DNA of 64,000 nucleotides from Aphelocoma coerulescens (Eukaryota; Chordata; Aves; Passeriformes; Corvidae), in the NCBI RefSeq assembly GCF_041296385.1, contig NW_027184085.1, positions 56,263,109-56,327,108 of the forward strand, given 5' to 3'. Position numbers and translations under genes: made by a program. This document shows, piece by piece, positions 47,941 through 59,012 of this stretch. Positions within the stretch are counted from its first letter, which is position 1. The number at the start of each line of letters is the position of its first letter. A model generated the notes under the pieces. It was given only the letters and a program-made list of their open reading frames with translations. It had not been told where the DNA came from and did no database searches.

Positions 47941-50900
47941 ATCCATATAGACAAGTGGACGTATCTCCCAGATTCCGTTCAGTGTGAATTATGGCATTCA
48001 GATTGAGGAAGGGGAAGAAAAGTATTTAAAACTAGATATCGCTCTGCTACAAAATGCAATTTTTTTGAAAGCTGACATGTTTTTATCACAAGTACTTTTT
48101 TTATCCCCATTTTATTTGGACTTCTGATGTAAGTTCAATTGCCGTTGGGGCTGTTTTCACATGATCACCCTGTTTATTTTGGGATTTTTACAATGACTTA
48201 GGAAATCTGAGCTCTTATTATAATGGTCTTATTTAAAGAAGCTGCCTGGTTTTAGTTTTCTCATAGTCAAGAAAAATGTGAGAAACAAAAGAATCACAAA
48301 ACAATAGGGGCCATCGCATTAGAATGAAAAAAGAGTTAATTTGTATATCATATATGCACATACTTATGCTTTTCAGGAATTAAATTTAATTGCTGTGCAA
48401 CCTTTCTCCCTGTCTGTTCATCTATTGTTCTTTTTGTAATTGCTCATTTATTACTTTTAACACAGACAAAGAATCAAATCGAAAATTCAGCTTCAGTATC
48501 CTGGCTACATCCTTAACATTTGTTCTCTTTATAATTTCAAAAGCTGTCCATGAGACTGCTAGTATTTCCCACATTATTTGCTGCCCATATTTAGGGCAGC
48601 AAAGTTTGTTTTCCTCCATGTATTTTATAGGCTCACATTTCACTATAAGCCTTATGTGTGTATTCAAGCTTGAGATGATGAACAGGCTTTTAGGGCAGTC
48701 AGATCACAAGGTTAAAGGTTTGTTGTTTGGGATTTTTAAATGGCAGTCCCACAACTGCTGCTCAATTTGCTGCAGTGTCCTGTCTGCAAAATAGCGAAAT
48801 AAAAGCTCTATTAGAAAATAACATTATGTCCTGCTGTGGGACTACTTCCACCCCGCCTGGAAAAAGGAACATAGTAGCTTATTACTGAGAAATCATGTGA
48901 GGCTACTGCAGGGAAATCTAGATTATTTCCACAGTAATTACTTACTTCTAGTACCATAGCTGTAAATATTTGCGCTATACCACCTAAACTGCATGCCTTT
49001 AGAACAGCAACAGTTTCTTCTAATGATTCTTTCCAGTTTAGATACTGTGTTCCTCCATTAATCACCTGTCTTCTCATCAACACTTGCTGATTCAGAAATG
49101 ACCTGTTTAATTAGAAATGCATTTTTATATAATTTAAATCAGAAAAAGAATAATGAGATTTCTTGACACTTTTTCAGACATATTCGACAAAAGAGAGAGC
49201 TTATTTGCACTCAAGGATCCCCCTTAAGTGTCCCACATTTCCTCTACAGTGTGCCACACTCAGAGTGTGATTCAGCTCAGGATTTTAGACATTAAAAGAT
49301 GCCCTGCACTGGGCATCCAGTTATTGGAAAAAGACAAATATTTCCAAGTGGAGGTTTACTCCCTGTATTTTTCCTCCTTGGTTTGAGATGGGGCAAGATT
49401 AGCTAGCCTACAGGAGGCAGATAAATTCTGTTTGGGAGTGAATCCCACTCTGTGTGAGCCATGTGGCTCAAGCAGCTTTCGGGGGGGCCTGGGTGTGATC
49501 ATTAGCATAGGATGACCTGAACTAATGCCTTTGTGGTGCTCCTATCTTAATTTAAATTGTTCATTTCCCCTTACTGCGGCCTTTGGAACTCTTAAAATAT
49601 CTTTTTCTAGTCTAAATACAACTTCTGGTAAGTAGTGCATGAGAATATCAGTTTGCTCGGTTGGTCAGCAATGGCCAGTCATCTGTAAAGCCATTTACAT
49701 GATATCTGAGAGGTCTGTTCTCAAATCATTGCACAAATAGAATTCCCATTGACAGTAACACAAGTTATGAACAGGCATGAAAGAAAAGAAACTCCCTAAT
49801 TAGAGATAATGAAACACCAATCTGTTAGAGTTCTGAAAGGTAGTGGCACCTATATTTACTTTGATATAAAATGAACACAAAAGTAAAAGTAACTTAGAGC
49901 TTGAAGTTCTATGCAGCCCTACATGCAGTCCCTTCAGGAAGATGTGCTGATTTTACTATCCTGCTGCCAGTATCTGCTTTGCAGACATTCACGTTGCAAG
50001 ATGAATTGGAAAAAAATATATATGGACTTGAATATGTCTTCTTTGTTTAACACAAAAGCACATGAAAGAAGAAAAGCCAGAGAACTTATGTCAGTACGCA
50101 GGGAGTTCCTGATGGTTTACTGCCATCCAGATACTGCTTAATACCAAATTCATTCATGCCTTTCATAAACACATCAAGATTGCTCTAATTGTTTTTATTT
50201 ATTGTTTTTTGATGATTGCTTTTATCCCAGATATTTGTGAGTGCTCCTTTGTAGATATATTTCTGTAAGGTCACCATGAACTTACACCAACCTCTGGTCC
50301 AGTTAGGCCAACTTATTTCTATTTTAGCTTAAAGAAGACTTTTTCCTCAGTGTTTGATATACATTATATTTAGTGTATTTACAGAATAAAGCCTTCATTT
50401 CTTAGGTTGAGGAAACCAATTGTTTTTAGCAGTCTCATGTTAGATAGACTGTCTTTTATATATTGTCCTCCAAGAAAATATTATTTTCAAGGCCATCCTG
50501 GAAGACCATATTAATTTTGTCCAAACTTATCTTGTGGGAATGTGAGTTCTGAATTATTTTCCAGATAACGTTTCACCATCGATTTGCTGATTAATATTTC
50601 CTTTAAAGCAATATGTTCTGAAATACACTAGGTTTTAATTGGTTTTGTTTCATAAACAATTTGCATTAGTAGCTTGTAGTCATTATGTTTTAAATAAATA
50701 CTTACATCTCTTCTTCATATGCTTGAACCTGATGAGCCCACAGCATGTCACAGAAATTCTTGTTACCTTCAAGTGCATGACCTTGACCTCTGTATCCTTT
50801 TTCTTTGGATAATCAGTCCTCAGAGTAAGGCAGATTGTTAATGAACCTACTGTGAAATGATAAATGTTTCCTATTTAATCCTCTTTGAGAAATATGCTAC

Positions 50901-53900
50901 AGTTTGGAATATATTGCTTGGAATATTACACCAATATTATTAACATAACTATCAAATGAAACCAGTCTAAAGCCCAGGTTATCTTCTTTTGACCAAAGGG
51001 CTGTGCTCAAGCAACCTGTGGATGTTTCCATTTATTCAGTACCTTGGTATTCTTTCAGTTCTTGCCTCTCTTTGGACTTTATTGAATATGTTTACAAACT
51101 GTTAAGAAATACCAGTATGTTTGAAATTAATAGATATTCTGCAAAATGCTTGTTTGGGAAATAGGTGGCTCACTAAGTCTTAACTGGAACTATTAATGTT
51201 TGAATTGATTATTTCAGTATTTAAAACCAGAACAGTTGCCTATGTTGTTAAGTTCCTTTGCTATATTAAATTCTTAGCAGCGTGTTCTGCTAACAACTTA
51301 TCACTACTCATTTGAAAATTCTCTTCATAAATATTCAACAATAGCTGCTTATGCTATTCTGTTTCCGCACATGTGACTACAGGACATTTCTTCTGTTTTA
51401 CTAAAATGCCTGTGAAAAGCACAAAATCAATCTCTTAGAAACAATCAAGGGAGATTTTCATTGCAGATTTTCTATCAATAGTTGGAATTATTTTAACAGT
51501 ATTAATCTCACTACTTTACATTGACAGGAATATAGTAATAATAAGTTTATATCTATAGAAAGCTTTGGCTTTGTTTCACCTTGGAAAGGTTGCGAAAACA
51601 CAAGTTTTTCTTCTAAATCAAAGTGGTCTATCTTGGCAAACATAAATTCTTGATCCTGACAGGAAAAGAAAGTGTGACAGGCTGATGGCTAGGCACTTTT
51701 TACAGGGGCCATGTGAGAGGACATGACTTTGTTTTTTAATTCAGAGCCCATCCCATTACTAACCTTGGATTGGTGAGACTTTCTAGGAAAGTTTCTAAGG
51801 TAGCATGGTGCTTGTTTTATACCCTTGTTCACATACCTTATTTCTGTGGATCATGTGGGCAGTTTTAACTGGAAATAAAGAATATTATATTGAGGGACTT
51901 GTGTTTAGGAGATGCTGGAAAGACCCTAAATGCTGACCTCAGAACAAGCTGAGTAATAAATAATGCAGTTGGACTTCAGGATCCAGTTGGAGACAGAAGA
52001 CATGATTTTTTTTTCAGACTTCCATGACAGATTGTTTGGCACTGGCAGAACTGTATAATCACAGTGTTACTAGACTTCATGGTAGTTTTCTAAAGAAAAT
52101 ACATTTGTTTTAACTGTCTTTTGACAATATGTTTAGTATTGCTGCTCAAAACATATGCCTTTCTTTATCTGCTGTATAATGTATTGGTGAACACACATGA
52201 CTATGTATATCCACCAGTAATATAATTTCTGTATCTGGAGTGGACAGTGCTTTCTAACTATGTCAGCCTTTTTTCTCTACCATTAAACATAAAATGTTTT
52301 TTTCAAATAATTCTTTTTTTTAATGAGAAAACCCTGCTTTCCAGAAAAAGCACTTCTCAAACCATTAAATAATTAAATTCCTTGGACTGTCAGGTAGTGT
52401 TTGCTTAGTTGCTCCGAATGAGGAACTGAACAAAATTTTCATAGTCAAATCTAGAAGCCATTCCTATCTAGGCAACCTTAACAAGTTCTTGACATATGCC
52501 CAATTCCCTTACCAGTGGAGAAAGAGTGTTTAAAGAAGGATAGATCATCTGAAAGAGGAGGAAATATCCAAGCAACCACAGGGAAGAAATAAGTAGTAAA
52601 TTGCTGCCTATTTCACTTGTTTTGGTTGTATCACATATTTTTTTTTATCTCTTTAGATGGTGCAACTATGTTAATTTATCCATTGTTTATTAATTTGGAA
52701 AATCTGTCAATTTTATTCCCTTACTGTCCAAGGGACTCCAATGAAGTCAGACGTGGTTAAATCTGCATTAATTGCAATTTCTGAGTACTGTCAATATTCA
52801 GCAACTAGTTAAATAGTTTGAAATTTTGAGAACTTAGATTGACCCACCTTTTCCCCTTTATTCCACAGAAGCCAGACCTATACTATCATTTCTAGTCCTT
52901 TCAACTTTACAAGCTAATGTATTTCTGAGATTTCACCAGCCTTGGTCCTACTAATTGCTCTGAGGAAACTGTGTTTGTTCCATGCTGTTCATGACACTTT
53001 TAATGCTATGTGAGATTAACACTTCTTAGCCTTTGCAAGATTTGTTTTTGTACCTCTCTACTTTACTGAAGTGTGACACTGTTGAAGGGAAAGCCCTGAC
53101 AGAGACTTTTTACAGCTGTTGTGGTCTTCTGTAGTCAGGCCTTGTGGGAAACCTTCTCCTTTTTTATACTTTTTTTTTCTTTCTGCCTTGATTAGTTTAT
53201 ACTACAGCTATCTCCTGGGTTTTAGAAATTAAGTTTAAGAAAACCAAGTTGTATATTTGCATTTATAGCCTTCATCGCAACAGATATGTCCAGTCTGTAA
53301 ATTTATAAATAATATGGAATAAATTAAAATGCTGATTTCCATAAAAAATGAACTGAAGGAAATAGTTCTTGATGTTGGATGCTTTCTAGCAAGTTATGCT
53401 TTATGTTTCTTACAGTGCACTGTGTGAGGTCCAGCCCAGCAAAGTTAGTGGAGCATCATAGCAATGCTTGTCCTTTCTTAAAACCCGGCACAATCTTACA
53501 TTGGTCATAAACTATTTAAACAGTGCCATGACAGAGCAAAACACCTCAACTCACCTTTTGCCTGGGAGTATAAAAAGATAAGCAAAAGCCAGAGTATCAG
53601 TGTGCAGCAATTGATGTTGGCTGAAGATTTCTCCAGGCTGTGGTAATTGCTTGCTGTTTTCTTGGCTGCAGACCAGCTGATGCTCCTTCCAGGCCCCTGT
53701 ACTGAGGGCAAGCACTGATGTACATTTTATCACTGTTTGTTATGCTGTTCAGGCCAGTAGAATGATCCCAGAAGAAATTCCCCTTTATGAACTTTTTCTC
53801 CCTGGCTTCTGTACCAGCTAATCTCAGTAATATTCTTTTTTCTACAAAGCACTTGTCTGCAAGAAAATTTAAAAGCAAAACAAGCAAGTACATTGAGGAC

Positions 53901-55241
53901 ATCTTCTCAACACTATTTTGTGAGTGTTCAGAAAGCCCAAAGTTTTGTGTGACTCCAATTACCAGGGATCAAATCTGCCTATGACCAGGTTAGAGCCTGT
54001 GAGCAGGTGTGAGCAGGATTAGACAGTGCAGTGCTATAAAATCTTGCAACTCTGTTATGTTTAGCCCCACATGCCCACATGAGCCATGTCTCAGCTCCTA
54101 TAAGCCAATAACTTGCTTGTTCCTCCTTTGAAGTGAGACATTTGCCTCTCTGCTCCAAGACACAAAATCCAGCAGTACTGGCTTGAGGGGCCTGCCACTG
54201 GATATTAGAAATTCAGTCTTTCCAGCAGCAGCCCTCCAAGAAATTATCAGAAACCTGCCTTAGTCTTTACTGCAGCCATAACATTTTGGATTCTTGATAC
54301 TTCCAATCATTTCTAAATACAATTTCCAGGCAGCATTAAACACAAGCAAATTTAATTTGTTTGTAATTAAGAAATGCCTGCTGTTTTATGGGGACACAGG
54401 TAAATGTGCATATCCAGGTGCTCATCATCAATGGGAGTGCAAGGAAAAGCATGCCTTAGTGCCTCGTTTGGTAATGACAATATCACTGGTGCTCACAGGA
54501 ACCAGCTATCTATGCAGGTCACTGAGGAGGTGATAATTCTGATACACATAGCCCTGCAATCCTTTCCTTTTCCTGTTTTTTTATGTGTTCATTTCTGCAA
54601 TCTTTTTAAATTCTTTTTTCTTTTTCTTCTTTTTGACCTCAACTTGCATAGCAGGGGTTTAATATGACTAAACTATTCAGCTAACAATCTTTCACTCTGA
54701 AACATGTTTTACCTTTTTTTCTCTGATTTCTGATCAAGCCAATGTAGCCAGGATGTTCTGTAAGGAGAATCCACCATTTGCTCTTTGCATCATTCCCCTG
54801 GGTGCTCCCTATTGGACTTTTTCATCAACAAGGAGCAGTCATATTTATTTCTCTTTAATGGACAATCCCTGGTCCACAACTGCTGGAAGTACAGACTAAT
54901 GTATTTTGGCACACTCTGAGAAATACAGGCTCTAAGCATTTTTGTCTCGCTGTTTTAGGACTAGCCATGCTGGAGGTCTGTACTCTCTCTCCAGCTGTGA
55001 GGGAAGTGAACGTGCATAACCTTTCTTTACTACAGGTCAGCAATGAGCGTGCCATTCTCAGTCCTCTTCATTCATTCAAGAAAGGTTAGTGCAAATTAGG
55101 AAGAAAGGACTGAAATTTTGATTTAGAAAATATTTATTGTAAAGATTGTATGCAAGTGAAAATAACACTGCATATAGGGAAATGCTAAGAATGTTTCACT
55201 GTTTTAACATCAAACTACCACATGTTTATGATCCTTGAGGA
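47941..55241. other. 7.3-kb unannotated noncoding stretch
   Basis: The longest frame is 134 codons (48390-48794, plus), a Ser/Phe/Cys-rich hydrophobic product without a known family. An 81-codon minus frame overlaps it. From 50142 to 53504 no frame reaches 60 codons. A cluster of three overlapping minus frames lies at 53505-53902 and two plus frames at 54294-54667. No mobile element was recognised anywhere in this stretch. Confidence 0.5.
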
Positions 55242-55311
55242 GCATTTGAAGATTTATGGAAGATAAGCTGATAAACTGTTGAGATGATGGCATTTGAAGA
55301 TTTATGGAAGA
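55242..55311. repeat. 22-bp direct repeat with 48-bp period
   Basis: The same 22 bases (beginning GCATTTGAAGATTTATGGAA) occur at 55242-55263 and 55290-55311 with no mismatch. The 26 bases between the copies are not repeated after the second copy, so this is a short direct repeat or an eroded 48-bp duplication. Confidence 0.93.
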
Positions 55312-55631
55312 AAAGAATTCTGTAAAAATCATTCGTAAATTGGTTAGAAGTGATGGGGAAAAGATCCTACAAAAAAGTTTGTTTTAGATGAATTTCAGCT
55401 ATTTATGCTTCTAATACACTGCATTCTGTGACTCTGTTTGGAAAGACCAGAAAAATATGTTCTCTTTATTTCCTGAATATTGCATATTACAGATAGATTA
55501 TGCTTGTTCTGAAGTGAAATAATTTCTCATTACAGACATAATTAGAAATAATGTAGAAAATAAAGATGTGCATAAGCACACATTTAAAACATTTTTACTG
55601 ATAGATCTTTTATTTGAAAGATCTATAACAT

Positions 55632-55689
55632 CATATTTTATCTGTGTATATATATACCACCATATTTTATCTGTGTATATACATACCAC
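55632..55689. repeat. 29-bp tandem duplication
   Basis: Unit 1 (55632-55660) and unit 2 (55661-55689) begin CATATTTTATCTGTGTATAT and differ at one position (T to C). A recent duplication that creates an in-frame repeat in a spurious minus-strand frame (55498-55806). Confidence 0.95.
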
Positions 55690-57104
55690 TAGACTAAAAG
55701 TTGAGGGATTTTTAGCTTCATTATAGATAATGCTTGATAAGGTACTTGTCAAAAATATATGTAAGGTCTTTTCATATTTTCTACTGACTCTCTGCTGATT
55801 CTCCACTGTGAATCAGTTTGACATATATAACTTCTAATAATTATGTTATGCTGCAGCTGTGAAGTGAGTATCATAACCTTTTAGTGAAGCTGGCCCAGTT
55901 TCACATTTTGTCCAGGAGGTAAGTAGCAGGTCAAAAAGTGGCATACCACAGATGTCTGAAAGAAGTTGTTCTATACAGAAAATTTGTAGCTGCTAAATGC
56001 ATAATCTGTGCTGTAGAGTCAGCTATTGCTCTTTATAGGCTTGTGAGACTCACTGATAATTCTATCTTGCAAAATTTTGTATTTGATTTTTGTGAAAATC
56101 TAGCTGATAAATTTTGCCAGATTCCAGCTTATTTCTGGTGATTCACTCTGGGTGAATTTCTGGTGAATTTCCTACAGGTCTGTATGCTTCTCACTAAACA
56201 ACCCGCACTTCCAATTGGGAAATGATGAATTTTGTAGCAGAAATCAGTACAGAAAATCAGAATGAGTGTTTTGCAACATCTAACATGCAGGCCCAACTCA
56301 CACTGCATCGTGAAGATTCATTGGGGAAAGGCTGAAGGTGGGGGAGAGAAATTGGTGTAAAATATTGGAAGCATTAGTAGAAATTGCAAAAGTACTATCT
56401 TGCCATACCAAGAAATTTAATATATTGGTAAAAGCTAAAGTGGGGCAATGGCAGAATAGTACCTGTATTTTAAACAAGTGGCAAAGGTGGCATGTGGAAG
56501 GAGCAGAGAGTGTTCTTTCTAATGCAGAAGATTTTATTCAGTGCTGTGTAAAGCCTTAAAAAGGTTTTTGTAGAAAAGCAGAACCAAGGGCATGAAAGCA
56601 AGTGAAAATAATAAAATACAGTGCAGTTTTACCAGAGGTAGATTGTGAGAGACTAGTTTAATTTTTTTTTTTTTAATTTAAGATAACTGATTTCTTTGAC
56701 AAGGTTAATACAGTGCACCTAATCTATCTTATGCAAAGTGTTTCCTAGAGTGTCCTATAGTAAATCAGCACATAAGATGGAGATGATGGCTATTAAGATG
56801 GCTATTATGATGAGGGAAGAAACTGAAAAAGAAACTGCAACAGTGGGTACTTAGGTGTGAATTATCTTCCTGGTGGCTTGGCATTTTCTTTAAAATATTC
56901 TTAATATTCTGCTTTGTAAGGTTAGTTCAGACTAAATACACGTGGGTGAAATAGACAGATGATGCATCCTGGCTGTCACATTACTGGCAGCAAAATAAAG
57001 GAATTTAGCATCTATAAAAGGGACAGGACTGGGAGTATAGGAGTTGGGGGCAGTGAATAAGAAATCTTGTTTGCACGATGGTGTCCTCTCCAAATACTGT
57101 GGTG
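55690..57104. other. Unannotated noncoding stretch
   Basis: Frames of 67 to 86 codons (55938-56141, 56338-56559, 56932-57192), not recognised. A 12-bp tandem pair, GATGGCTATTAA and GATGGCTATTAT, lies at 56785-56808. Confidence 0.5.
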
Positions 57105-57600
57105 CTGTCCAGAGGATGGATAATGACCACAGGTCTGTCCAGAGGATATTCCAGAGAAGGACAACAAGGTTGTATAAGGGGCTAGAGCACAAGTCCTATG
57201 AGGAGCAGTTGAGGGAGCTGGAATTGTTTGGCCTGGAGAAAATGAGGCTCAGGGGGGACCTTATCACTCTCTACAACTCCCTGAAAGGAGGGTGTAGCCA
57301 GGTGAGGGTTAATCTCTTCTTCCAGGCAACCAGCACCAGAATGAGAGGAAATGGCCCCAGGTTGCCCTGGAGAAGGTTTAGATTGGATATTAAGAAAATT
57401 TTCTCACTAAAAGGGTTGTAACGCATTGGTACAGACAGCCCAGCAAAGTGATGGTGTCACCTGGAAATGTTCAAAAAACATGTACATAAGGCACTTGAGG
57501 ACCTGGTTTAAAGGTGAACATGTTGGTTGTATGTGGTTGACAGCTGCACTTGATGATCCAAAAAGTCTTTTCCAGCCTTAATGATTTTATGATTCCATCA
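57105..57600 (+). mobile_element. CR1 LINE copy 4 (5'-truncated)
   Basis: A plus-strand CR1 3' fragment of about 0.5 kb. Diagnostic phrases are GAGGAGCAGTTGAGGGAGCT (about 57200), GGCTCAGGGGGGACCTTATC (about 57246), AAAGGAGGGTGTAGCCAGGT (about 57284) and GTTTAGATTGGATATTAAGA (about 57375), ending in AGTCTTTTCCAGCCTTAATG (about 57564) and a decayed ATGATTTTATGATTCC tail. A 13-bp direct repeat, CTGTCCAGAGGAT, at 57105-57117 and 57135-57147 makes the 5' limit uncertain; the second copy is the one expected from the CR1 sequence. This copy keeps the best open frame of the four and is closest to copy 1. Confidence 0.95.
57134..57421 (+). pseudogene. CR1 ORF2 C-terminal remnant in copy 4
   Basis: About 96 codons remain open in the ancestral register and end at a stop at 57419-57421. 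Residues follow the CR1 tail closely: [19 protein letters not shown], then [27 protein letters not shown] and [14 protein letters not shown]. The open frame starts upstream at 57044, but that part (before about 57134) is probably not CR1. The usual end of the protein (the RHW.R.P.EV segment) is lost to the stop and later frameshifts. It is a remnant and not functional. Confidence 0.85.
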
Positions 57601-58071
57601 TTCCCCTTCCCTTGCTCAGTTGTCCCTTCAACTGTGGAGCACCTCACAACACATTTGTGTCCCCCTCCTAAACCCAGAAAGAGGAGTTAAGTGAAAAGGG
57701 TTTCTGTCTACTTACTCTTGAATGAACTGCACTCACACCAAAAAAACACCAAAATCCTAAGTTTAAACCCACTCATATGTGAAAGCAATATTTCTTCATA
57801 TATGAAAAACAATATTTTACTGATGTTTCTCATACCCAGATTTACAGGAGTATTGGCCATGCCTTCTTTCTTGGCCCCACTGTTGGGGTGGACCTGGCAC
57901 TAGGTTGCATCTTCCTTGCTCAGGCAGCAAGGGACCAGCACTTTTACCAGGCTCTCTGCCCTACCTCTCATGCAGAATGAGATTCTGCATTCTGAACATT
58001 CAAATGTTCAACTTAGAAAGCAAAAAACTGGCTGCAAATTTCAGGGTGAAAAGTGCAGGCATGTGGTAACT

Positions 58072-58111
58072 AAGTGCTACCACATTTACTGAAGTGCTAC
58101 CACTATTACTG
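58072..58111. repeat. 20-bp tandem duplication
   Basis: Two adjacent 20-bp units (58072-58091 and 58092-58111) share AAGTGCTACCAC and a common end, with two mismatches. A slippage-type duplication. Confidence 0.9.
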
Positions 58112-58948
58112 ATGAAAATATCATTTGAGAAGTATACGATGACCTTGTAGACAAGAAATAGAAAAAGGATCAAAAGTTCAGAGCATAAAATGCAAACTCA
58201 TGTACTTGAGCACTAATAAGAAGATTTTTCAATGAAGTCCTGATCAATTACAGTGATGATGAACTATAAGCATACTGGTCATGGGGTGACTGAGAGTTGT
58301 TGTGTTCATTCAGTTGTGAAAAAAAATTAATGCAGGTGGTAAGGTGGGTAATGTGTTAGAAACAGACACAGCTACATACCACTACTAGTCTGCAAAATAA
58401 ATTCTCTTTGTTCTATTGTTGGTGGTTCTGATCACTTATATGCAAATGATTTAAACAGAAACACAAAGGTCTAAACTCTTAGGAGAGGTTTGGGTCTGCT
58501 GAGGATAGGAAAATAAAAATATGTTGTTATACCTAACCTACGAAACTAGAAAGTGGAGGTGGGGAAACGTATGCATTCTGTATTTTTTGAAAGATCCAAC
58601 TGTTTCAATGAAAAGATAGCTGAAGCGTAAGGTAAACAGTTATGTATTTGCCATAACTCTCTTTAAGCTAGAAATGACAATATTGCTAACCGTCTGGTGG
58701 TTACTTTCCTTTCCCACAGGAAATTTTAACCACAATAGTTTAAAGACAGACTTTGAAACTTGCATGGAAATGAGTCTATTCCACAAAAACAATGATCTTT
58801 CAGTTGTCTTGTGGTAGAGCTTAAAAATCACATTCTTTACCTAAGTGCCTAAAACCACTTTAGTTGCTCTATGTCATTGATATAATATGATGGACATATG
58901 TAACACAGAAAATACTCAGATTTTCCATGTTGTAACTGGAGGTCCCAA

Positions 58949-59012
58949 GGGTACTAGAGGGCAGTTAAATTCCTCTGAGAACATTTTGGCACTTATTTTC
59001 CACTAGGTGGAC
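58949..59012 (+). promoter_or_regulatory. Pair of CTCF-like motifs
   Basis: GGGTACTAGAGGGCAGT at 58949-58965 matches the CTCF core (CCACTAGRKGGC plus a downstream AGT) except for the first two core bases. CCACTAGGTGGAC at 59000-59012 matches eleven of twelve core bases. Both point the same way, 51 bp apart. Two near-consensus sites together are more than expected from one alone, yet motif matching by eye cannot give a score. Confidence 0.35.

Noticed and set aside
48390..48794. 134-codon hydrophobic plus frame, considered as a membrane protein
   Set aside because: Phe/Ser/Cys/Ile bias follows T-rich codons; an 81-codon frame lies on the opposite strand; no known family is recognised.
53628..53640. 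TTTCTCCAGGCTG as a minus-strand CR1 fragment
   Set aside because: Only about 12 bases match the CR1 LFSLEK region in reverse; the flanks do not continue the CR1 sequence.
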